5,628 bases of DNA from NCBI GenBank assembly GCA_018896875.1, contig JAHILT010000042.1:1-5628 (forward strand), read 5' to 3'. Shown in pieces: positions 1-5,628 of the stretch (positions within the stretch are counted from its first letter, which is position 1; each line of letters starts with the position of its first letter). Made by a program: the position numbers and the translations under genes. The stretch comes from Patescibacteria group bacterium (GTDB taxonomy: Bacteria; Patescibacteriota; Minisyncoccia; UBA6257; 02-FULL-45-10c). The notes beneath the pieces are model-generated. The model saw only the letters and a program-made list of their open reading frames with translations. It was not told the origin of the DNA and did not search any database.

Positions 1-369
1 GTCTATCATTGTTGTCGGTGTGAATTGCGAAATTATTCCGACCATTTCCGCTTTTGAGCCGATGTCATAGTGGTGGCTTGGTTTGTTTTGAAAAACTTTT
101 TCGGCGCACCAAGAATCTTGATAAAAATAGGTTGGCTCAACGGGGGTATTTTCCGTTTTGTCATAAATATAGGGGGAGATGAAATTCCAGCTGATTTTGA
201 AATTCGGATTTTCGTTGATTTTTTTGTATTTTTTCAAATCGGACAAAAAAATTTTCAACAAATTCGTTTTTTTAAAAAAACCGAATTTGTCGGAATATAC
301 GCCATTCAAAATTCCATAATAAGCTCTTATTTTTTTGTAACAAGAAAATTTCTTTAAAATTTTTTTCAT
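1..369 (-). CDS. DUF268-like protein, N-terminal 123 residues (3' end beyond the window)
   Basis: An open frame starts at ATG (367-369) and runs without a stop to the left edge, giving 123 residues. The first 60 or so are basic and poorly conserved (MKKILKKFSCYKK...). Then come YFYQDSWCAEKVF (81-93) and SHHYDIGSKAEMVGIISQF (98-116), ending PTTMID. The pattern of an aromatic-QD-W-AE block, then HYDIGS, then a hydrophobic strand ending in D matches what I recall of the DUF268 family. That family occurs in polysaccharide loci and looks like a class I SAM-methyltransferase-type Rossmann fold; its biochemical role is not established to my knowledge. The start lies 2 bases after the stop of the upstream gene, so it is probably co-transcribed and perhaps translationally coupled. 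No Shine-Dalgarno is visible. The first half is AT-rich like its neighbours, while the conserved half (bases 1-180) is about 41% GC with many C-ending codons. The gene call is firm; the family assignment is from memory of motifs. Confidence 0.8.
   Translation of the reverse strand, partial: MKKILKKFSCYKKIRAYYGILNGVYSDKFGFFKKTNLLKIFLSDLKKYKKINENPNFKISWNFISPYIYDKTENTPVEPTYFYQDSWCAEKVFQNKPSHHYDIGSKAEMVGIISQFTPTTMID
258..290. repeat. Near-perfect AT-rich inverted repeat inside the DUF268-like gene
   Basis: The left arm ACAAATTCGTTTTTTT (258-273) pairs with AAAAAAA (274-280) plus CGAATTTGT (282-290), leaving one unpaired C at 281. This makes a 16-pair palindrome with no loop bases. It lies in codons 27-37 of the DUF268-like gene. 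The T/A core is likely by chance in such AT-rich DNA; the 9-base outer arms are less so. It is not followed by a T-run on the coding strand that would make a good intrinsic terminator. No function is claimed. Confidence 0.5.
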
Positions 370-371
370 AT

Positions 372-1823
372 TTATTTTGGTGATATTATTCTGACAATAT
401 CGTATTTTACTTTTAATCTCAGATTATTGTTTAAATTTTTAACAAAATATTTTAATTCTTTAATAGTAGGGTAATCATTTTTCCCTGTAAAAAGTCTTGC
501 GTCATCTATAAGAATTATATGATTTTTAATTTTGTGATTTAAAATAGTTTTTAATTCTTGAAGTATGGGTGTATTTTTTTCTCCTTTTGAAGTTGATTTC
601 CCGGAATAGTGTCCATCAAGCCAAAAAAGACAAGGTTCGTTGATATCTTTTAAAACATTAATCATTATTTTTCCACTATCACCGTTTAATAATTTGATTT
701 GTTTGTCTTCCCTAAATTTAATTAAAGCATTTTGAAAAGATGTTGCGTTAAGCTCAATTGAATAGAGTTTTTCAAATATATCTTTTACAGCACTAAGCAT
801 TATTCCTTTATAAGTACCGGTTTCTATAAAAGTTTTAATTTTATATTTTTTTGCATAATTTTTAACTATTTGTTCTTTAAGAAAATGAGAGGGTGGAAGG
901 GGTTTGTTTTTCAGATACCAACTTATTATTGGTTTTTTATTTCTAATATAGTCAACAATTATATCAGGAAGTATTTTTTTTATGAAAGATTTAAGTGATA
1001 ATTTTATTTTTCTTAAAAAAAATATGTACTCAGGTTTTTCGTCCATTGAAAATATAACTGGTACAAAATTGTTCAAATCTTTTGTTTTTGGGGACATTAA
1101 CTTAAAATGTCTAATTCTATCTTTAAAGTATGGAGGAACTCTATTTAGGAAAGCCAATCCGTCAAAATTAGACATTAAGTATGTAATATGACTATCAATA
1201 AAAACATCTTTTACTGACGGATGTTCAATCTCTAATTTGTCAAATTCTTCGTTTTTTATGAAAAAGCAATTTGTGTCTGTCATTGTTATAAGAGAATATC
1301 CTTTTTCTTCGGCCAATTTGCAAAGTGCTAATGCGGAAGCCCCCAAATATTCTCCTTTTTTTTGAACAAGATTAATATTTTCAGGAATTGTCGGATTGTG
1401 TTCTATAATAACCACTCTCGGTAAATTATTTTTCAGTGACTGAAATATATAATAATCATCTCCATCAATATCAATTGATATGAGGTCTATTGATTGTCCT
1501 TTGATGATTATTTCAGACAAAATATTATCCAATGAATTATTTCCTTCTATTTCAACATTTTTATTTACAGTTGTCACTTTTTTAAACTCTTTTGTGTTTT
1601 TAAAAAGTTCTAAAAATCGTTCTTCTTTTTTTTCAATTAAAACAGCCGACCAATTCTCATTGTTCCAAAGATTCCATGTGTTGCTATATTTTTTTCCATC
1701 CCAAGCTCCAAATTCAACACATAAAGGATTTTCTGTTCCTATGCGTTTAAAAATTTCTGTTATAATTCCATCCTCTCCCCATTGTGAGGTAACATCTTTT
1801 TTATATTTTATTAATTCTTCCAT
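372..1823 (-). CDS. Two-domain protein: FkbM-like domain fused to a second SAM-methyltransferase-like domain
   Basis: A 483-residue protein with two Rossmann-type modules. The N-terminal module (about 1-225) has SQWGEDGII (13-21), the glycine-rich CVEFGAWDG (35-43, probable SAM loop), VLIE (61-64, acidic end of strand 2), DLISIDIDGDDYYI (113-126) and IEHNPTIP (140-147), the layout of FkbM-like proteins. A basic linker (about 230-320) includes KPLPPSHFLKEQIV. The C-terminal module has a second SAM-type loop TFIETGTYKG (331-340), YSIEL (354-358), GDSG (381-384), WLDGHYSG (401-408), LIDDARLF (438-445) and YPTIKELK (451-458). The Asp residues in LDGH and IDDAR resemble the metal-binding acids of TylF-like O-methyltransferases, but that is an analogy. 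The linker start resembles the beginning of standalone C-terminal-domain proteins, suggesting two genes fused; an internal ATG (1044-1046) has no visible ribosome site. Probable role: modifying a sugar of a surface glycan in the cytoplasm; substrate unknown. Starts 4 bases after the upstream stop. Confidence 0.85.
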   Translation of the reverse strand: MEELIKYKKDVTSQWGEDGIITEIFKRIGTENPLCVEFGAWDGKKYSNTWNLWNNENWSAVLIEKKEERFLELFKNTKEFKKVTTVNKNVEIEGNNSLDNILSEIIIKGQSIDLISIDIDGDDYYIFQSLKNNLPRVVIIEHNPTIPENINLVQKKGEYLGASALALCKLAEEKGYSLITMTDTNCFFIKNEEFDKLEIEHPSVKDVFIDSHITYLMSNFDGLAFLNRVPPYFKDRIRHFKLMSPKTKDLNNFVPVIFSMDEKPEYIFFLRKIKLSLKSFIKKILPDIIVDYIRNKKPIISWYLKNKPLPPSHFLKEQIVKNYAKKYKIKTFIETGTYKGIMLSAVKDIFEKLYSIELNATSFQNALIKFREDKQIKLLNGDSGKIMINVLKDINEPCLFWLDGHYSGKSTSKGEKNTPILQELKTILNHKIKNHIILIDDARLFTGKNDYPTIKELKYFVKNLNNNLRLKVKYDIVRIISPK

Positions 1824-1827
1824 TGTT

Positions 1828-2613
1828 TTATTGATTTTTGTTATTTTTAATAAATTGTTTAATATCTAAAAAATTTTTCCAATTTTCTTTTATACATTTA
1901 TTTTTATCGACAAAAATTGTATTAACATATGTATCAGAATGCACATAATATCCGTTTTGTACCATAAAATCTATGACCTCTTTTTCTTTTCTTTCTGCTT
2001 TGTCTTCTGTATATGTTAGTGTTTCTACACAAAAAACTTCTGGCCTGAAGTTTTTAAAATCTATTGATTTTAAAATTTCAAAATCATATCCTTCGGTATC
2101 CAATGAAATAAAATTTGGAGTTTCCCTTTTAAAATTTTCTGTTACCACTCTCCTCAGAGGAAGAAGAGGAATTTGAATTATTTTTTCAATTTTTTGGTTT
2201 GTATTTTTAATTAACCCCTCAGCTTCTTCTTTTGAGAAAGTGTTTAAAACATCGGAATTCATAATATAATAATTTGCTTTTTTATTTTCTTCTGTTCCTA
2301 TTCTTATATTGAGGCAAATGTCTCGCCTTCTTTTGTTCTTGATTTGTTTAAACAAATTAGGATTTGGCTCAATACAAATTCCTGGTGCTCCTTTTTTATA
2401 TAAAAAATAAGTATTATTTAGTTTAATAGGATCATTTGCTCCGATGTCTATGTAAGTTGGATTTTCTATTTTTAAATTTTGAAAAATAAACCCCACAATT
2501 AAATCTTCCCCAAGCTGAGAATAACTTTTTTTATAAGAGATAGGTAAAAATTTATTTTTCAAAATTTTAAAACAGAAAGGATATTTTTTTATGTTTAGAA
2601 TTTTTTTAAGCAT
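1828..2613 (-). CDS. FkbM family methyltransferase
   Basis: A 261-residue protein with the full order of FkbM (Methyltransf_21) motifs. These are YSQLGEDLI (31-39), the SAM-binding loop YIDIGANDP (54-62), CIEPNP (80-85, acidic residue expected to hold the SAM ribose), the stretch MNSDVLNTFSKEEAEGL (118-134), FISLDTEGYDFEIL (168-181) and the terminal strand VNTIFVDK (230-237). The length is normal for the family, and no signal peptide or membrane segment is visible, so it should be cytoplasmic. FkbM itself is an O-methyltransferase of a macrolide pathway; relatives in glycan loci are usually annotated as sugar methyltransferases, which is inferred here from context. The opening motif SQLGED parallels SQWGED in the next gene, so the two are probably distant paralogues lying side by side. 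The start follows the glycosyltransferase stop by 11 bases. The upstream sequence is A-rich with no Shine-Dalgarno. Confidence 0.9.
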   Translation of the reverse strand: MLKKILNIKKYPFCFKILKNKFLPISYKKSYSQLGEDLIVGFIFQNLKIENPTYIDIGANDPIKLNNTYFLYKKGAPGICIEPNPNLFKQIKNKRRRDICLNIRIGTEENKKANYYIMNSDVLNTFSKEEAEGLIKNTNQKIEKIIQIPLLPLRRVVTENFKRETPNFISLDTEGYDFEILKSIDFKNFRPEVFCVETLTYTEDKAERKEKEVIDFMVQNGYYVHSDTYVNTIFVDKNKCIKENWKNFLDIKQFIKNNKNQ

Positions 2614-2624
2614 ATTGTTATTTG

Positions 2625-3878
2625 TTAATTTTTTTTGGTTATTATTTCTTTATATAATTTTATATAATTATCAGTCATTTTGCTTAATGTATAGTTTTCT
2701 AAAACATTTTGTCTCGTCTTTTTTGATAATTCTTCGATTTTTTCTTTATCCAAATTAAGTATATATTCTATTCCGTTAATTAAATCTTGAGAATCTTGGT
2801 ACTTGGCTATATAACCAGTTTTTTTGTGTTCAATACTTTCTTTCGCAATTCCCACAGGAAAAGTTACTATTGGTGTACCACATGACATTGCTTCAGCGAT
2901 GGTTAATCCAAAAGATTCTGCCATAGATGGGTTGATAAAAATATCAGATGCAGAATAATACAAACTAACATTATAGTTGTTGTGTAGATGGTCTATATAT
3001 TGTATATTTTTGGTATTCTGATTTTTTTCTCCAATACATAAAAATAAAAAATTTTTATTTTTTGAATAATGTTCAATAACTTCTTCTAAATATTTCCAAC
3101 CTTTTTGTTTGTTTTTTGATGCAATATTTGCTAAAAATGTGATAATTGTCTTATTTTGAGGGAGGTTTAATTTCTTTCTTGCTAATGTTTTTTTTGTTGG
3201 TTTAAAAATATTTTCATCAATTCCATTATGTATAAGGTAAGTTTTTTTGTTTTTGAGAATACTTTTTTTAATTTCTTTTAAAAACCACTTTGATATTGCT
3301 ACGACAAATATTTGTGAATTATCATATATTTTTATCTTTTCTTGAAAAATTTCTTCGCTTACTTTTGGTTTTAATGGTGGCTGTATTTCCATTTTAAATT
3401 TTTCAACATTATTTATATCTTTAATAATCCAAGCTTCGTGGGGAGTTATTGCCCACATATCATGTGGTGTCCATACAACAGGTTTATTTTTTGATATTGT
3501 TTCAAGCAACCCTAAATTAAAGTATCCACCTTGTAAGTTATGACAATGTATGATATCGGCTTCTTTAAATTCTTTGGATTTTAATAAATTACTATTATCA
3601 AAGTTTTTGATATCATTTTTTATCTTAATTAAATTTTTAATTTTGTTTTTAATATAATTTGGAATGTCTTTTTTAAAAATTTTTTTAGACAGTTTAGAAA
3701 TAAACACAAATAATTTATTAGGGCTTTTTATTAAAAAAATATTTTTATCTTCAGAATATTTTTTTGCGACAAACATACTTGTAGTATGTCCTTTTTCTTC
3801 AAGTTTTTTTTTAAGGGTATAAGCTAGTTGGGAAGCACCCCCTTGACCATCTGATTGATTAATAAATAATATTTTCAT
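2625..3878 (-). CDS. Glycosyltransferase family 4 (GT-B fold)
   Basis: A 417-residue protein of normal length for a retaining GT-B enzyme. The N-terminal acceptor domain starts MKILFINQSDGQGGASQLAY (1-20), with the glycine-rich GGAS loop after the first strand, and contains DIIHCHNLQGGYFN (108-121) and VVWTPHDMW (134-142). The C-terminal donor domain begins after IHNGID (216-221) and carries ASDIFINPSMAESFGLTIAE (310-329) followed by AMSCGTPIV (330-338); E321 and E329 form the E-x7-E donor-binding signature. GYIAK follows at 355-359. It should transfer a sugar from a nucleotide-sugar donor to a growing lipid-linked glycan at the inner face of the membrane; donor and acceptor cannot be read from sequence. 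The HDMW block resembles WcaC-like enzymes, but the cysteine-rich stretch that usually follows is absent, being replaced by AITPHEAW. Starts 5 bases after the upstream stop, with no Shine-Dalgarno. A run of nine A residues in the coding strand lies at codons 22-25. Confidence 0.92.
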   Translation of the reverse strand: MKILFINQSDGQGGASQLAYTLKKKLEEKGHTTSMFVAKKYSEDKNIFLIKSPNKLFVFISKLSKKIFKKDIPNYIKNKIKNLIKIKNDIKNFDNSNLLKSKEFKEADIIHCHNLQGGYFNLGLLETISKNKPVVWTPHDMWAITPHEAWIIKDINNVEKFKMEIQPPLKPKVSEEIFQEKIKIYDNSQIFVVAISKWFLKEIKKSILKNKKTYLIHNGIDENIFKPTKKTLARKKLNLPQNKTIITFLANIASKNKQKGWKYLEEVIEHYSKNKNFLFLCIGEKNQNTKNIQYIDHLHNNYNVSLYYSASDIFINPSMAESFGLTIAEAMSCGTPIVTFPVGIAKESIEHKKTGYIAKYQDSQDLINGIEYILNLDKEKIEELSKKTRQNVLENYTLSKMTDNYIKLYKEIITKKN

Positions 3879-3883
3879 ATTTT

Positions 3884-5628
3884 TTAATTGTTGTTTTCGT
3901 TTAGTGATTTTAATAAATATTCTTTTGATTGTTTTATCAGAATATCTAGTTTTTTATTTACTAAATCATAATTAATTTTATCACTGAAGATATTTTTTAA
4001 TACATCGTGGTTTGAATCGTATATCTTACTATTAAGACATAAATTGTCTATAATTGGCGTAAATTTATTTTTTTTCCCACGAGTTACTATTAGACAAAAG
4101 TTTTTGTTATATTTAATTGCAAAAAGTAACCCATGAAACATTGTTGTAATTACCATTGATGCATTTTTGAAATACCCTAGCCATTCAAATGGGTCTACAT
4201 CAATTACATTTATATCAGCCCATGAATTTTGATACCCAATAGAAATTATTTTTTTATTAGTCTTTTTTATTTCTTTAATTAAATTTTCATCTAAATTTCC
4301 CCCATATATTAAAATATAATCTTCGTAGGGGCAGTCAATCTTTTCTTTAGAAAAATCATATAAAAAAATAGGGTCAAGAACTATTGGGATTTCTCTTCCC
4401 GTTAATTTTTTAACAAGATTGAATGAGTTTTCATCACGTACAGATATATTTTTGAATTTATTTAAATCATTTTTTATTTTTTCAAAATTTTCTTCAATTT
4501 GTTCGACTGCACCGAAGCTTGTCGCATAGGATATTACTTTTTTCGCATTCAAATCGTTCCCAAAATATATAGAATCGTAGTTTAAGAGGGCATTGTGAAA
4601 GTTCCAAACCTCATCACTACCAATAATAACTGTATCAAATTTTTCTTTCGACACTTTTTTGTGCGAAAATGTAAATCTTGTTAACTTAAATTTTCGGTGG
4701 CTTCTTTTGAATTTTATTATTTTTCTTACGTTGTCAATTAAGTCTTTTGTTTTTTTTCTATAAAGAAAACATTTATATTCTTTAATCCAATGTCTAAATT
4801 TTTTATAATTTATAATTTTATTTGGATAACCAGATTTCTCCAGAAAATTTTGTAATGCATAGGCCTGTAAATATGCCCCGTGATTTATCCCGTCATGAAA
4901 TGTTAAGATTCCTATTTTTTCTTTTTGTTTATTTTTCATGTTTATTATTTGGAAACAAGCTGGTTTTCTTGTTGATTTTGTAATTTTTATTTCTTGTCGC
5001 ATATGTCCAATTGCAAGAATGAGGATTATATTTTCTGAATTACTTATATTCACTATTTCTCTTAATTTTAAATCATTTTTTTTATTTTCAATCCAACCAA
5101 GTGCACATGAGTCAATCCCTACATAATGAAGGCTATACATTAATGACATAGAAAAAATTCCTCCGTCAATAAATGATTGGTTTCTTTCGTCTGCCCCTTG
5201 ATAATAACTTAAGTCGGATGTAATTATAAGTAATTTTTCTGATAAGTGCCCAAAACCACGATTTCCTCTTTGCAATTTTAAAACTTGTTTTTTTATGTCA
5301 CCATTCTGAATCACATAAGTTTTAGTTGGTTGCCTGTTACAGGCAGATGGGCTGTTTTTAGCTATTTCTAAAGCTTTTTCGATATCCTTAATTAATACTG
5401 GTGTGTCATCAAAATCTCTAATGCTATGTCTTCCTTTAGAAAATTTTTCAAAATCTTCTTTACGAGTTTGGTCTATTTCCTTCTTTGTTATATCAATTAT
5501 ACCTCCCGTATTTATATCAGTTTTTATTTTTAATTGGTTTATTGTGTTTTTTAAATTATTGAGATCTATATTTTTTTGTTGATGCCATAAAATATATTTT
5601 GTAAGTGTTGAAATTGCTGTTAGAAAGA
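3884..5628 (-). CDS. Nitroreductase-like domain fused to polysaccharide pyruvyl transferase (5' end beyond the window)
   Basis: The frame is open from the right edge to the TAA at 3884-3886: 580 visible residues, no start codon needed. Counting from the first full codon (5624-5626), a helical extension (1-57) precedes a nitroreductase-like FMN domain (about 58-222). Its motifs are GRHSIRDF (65-72), NSPSACNRQPTKTYVI (91-106), RNQSFIDGG (148-156), SLHYVGIDSCALGW (165-178) and ILAIGH (203-208), ending near STRKP. A short linker leads to a polysaccharide pyruvyl transferase domain (PF04230 type): IGILTFHDGINHGAYLQAYA (238-257), VIIGSDEVWN (333-342), SVRDENSFNLV (395-405), IVLDPIFLYD (415-424) and TTMFHGLLFAI (494-504). 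Such transferases move pyruvate from phosphoenolpyruvate to form a ketal on a sugar. What the flavin domain does for glycan assembly is unknown; nitroreductase-like proteins beside pyruvyl transferases do occur in polysaccharide loci, to my recollection. A GTG at 5312-5314 in this frame is not a credible start because it splits the nitroreductase domain. Confidence 0.9.
   Translation of the reverse strand, partial: FLTAISTLTKYILWHQQKNIDLNNLKNTINQLKIKTDINTGGIIDITKKEIDQTRKEDFEKFSKGRHSIRDFDDTPVLIKDIEKALEIAKNSPSACNRQPTKTYVIQNGDIKKQVLKLQRGNRGFGHLSEKLLIITSDLSYYQGADERNQSFIDGGIFSMSLMYSLHYVGIDSCALGWIENKKNDLKLREIVNISNSENIILILAIGHMRQEIKITKSTRKPACFQIINMKNKQKEKIGILTFHDGINHGAYLQAYALQNFLEKSGYPNKIINYKKFRHWIKEYKCFLYRKKTKDLIDNVRKIIKFKRSHRKFKLTRFTFSHKKVSKEKFDTVIIGSDEVWNFHNALLNYDSIYFGNDLNAKKVISYATSFGAVEQIEENFEKIKNDLNKFKNISVRDENSFNLVKKLTGREIPIVLDPIFLYDFSKEKIDCPYEDYILIYGGNLDENLIKEIKKTNKKIISIGYQNSWADINVIDVDPFEWLGYFKNASMVITTMFHGLLFAIKYNKNFCLIVTRGKKNKFTPIIDNLCLNSKIYDSNHDVLKNIFSDKINYDLVNKKLDILIKQSKEYLLKSLNENNN

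Noticed and set aside
70..357. Plus-strand open frame of 95 codons
   Set aside because: It is antisense to the DUF268-like gene, whose minus-strand frame carries recognisable conserved motifs. The plus-strand product is low-complexity and Phe/Ile-rich.
982..1191. Plus-strand open frame of 69 codons
   Set aside because: Antisense to the linker of the two-domain protein, with no motif and no ribosome site.
1480..1869. Plus-strand open frame of 129 codons
   Set aside because: It lies wholly opposite the FkbM-like domain and the gene junction. Its Ser/Phe-rich product is what the complement of Lys/Glu-rich AT-rich coding DNA yields.
1973..2176. Plus-strand open frame of 67 codons
   Set aside because: Antisense to the well-supported FkbM gene, with a low-complexity product.
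4937..4939. Internal ATG as a separate start for a standalone pyruvyl transferase
   Set aside because: It sits neatly in the linker just before the domain, but no ribosome site is visible and the upstream frame is open and encodes a convincing nitroreductase domain, so one fused product is the simpler reading.
4938..5126. Plus-strand open frame of 62 codons that looks hydrophobic, like a small membrane protein
   Set aside because: It is antisense to the end of the nitroreductase domain. The hydrophobicity follows from T-rich codons on the complement, and no start signals support it.
1..5628. A novel defence system, CRISPR array or mobile element
   Set aside because: No direct-repeat array, transposase, integrase, nuclease or toxin motifs were seen on either strand. 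All coding content fits glycan biosynthesis.

Overview
The window is a dense, one-directional stretch of five protein genes, all on the minus strand. It looks like an interior segment of a surface-polysaccharide (O-antigen, capsule or exopolysaccharide) biosynthesis locus. In transcription order (right to left) the genes are: a nitroreductase / polysaccharide pyruvyl transferase fusion whose 5' end lies beyond the right edge; a GT-B family 4 glycosyltransferase; an FkbM-type methyltransferase; a two-domain protein joining an FkbM-like domain to a second SAM-methyltransferase-like domain; and a DUF268-like protein that runs off the left edge. The gaps between them are only 5, 11, 4 and 2 bases, so they very probably form one operon. 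No stretch of non-coding DNA exceeds about a dozen bases. I saw no tRNA, rRNA, mobile element, CRISPR array, promoter or clear terminator.

The organism cannot be named from this window. The DNA is very AT-rich (roughly 25% GC by eye over most of it), the proteins are rich in Lys, Asn and Ile, all four visible stops are TAA, and tryptophan is TGG, so nothing points to a non-standard code. None of the four visible start codons has a recognisable Shine-Dalgarno sequence; each is preceded by an A-rich stretch. That fits an AT-rich bacterium such as a member of the Bacteroidota or the candidate phyla radiation, but this is inference. The leftmost 180 bases are clearly richer in GC (about 41% by hand count) and use many C-ending codons, so a compositional boundary falls inside the DUF268-like gene.

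The likely joint job is to build and decorate a glycan. The glycosyltransferase adds a sugar, the pyruvyl transferase domain would add a pyruvate ketal, and the methyltransferase-like domains would cap or modify sugars. The most unusual points are the nitroreductase-pyruvyl transferase fusion, whose start is easily miscalled at an internal GTG that cuts the nitroreductase domain in half, and the run of four consecutive Rossmann methyltransferase-like modules in three adjacent genes.
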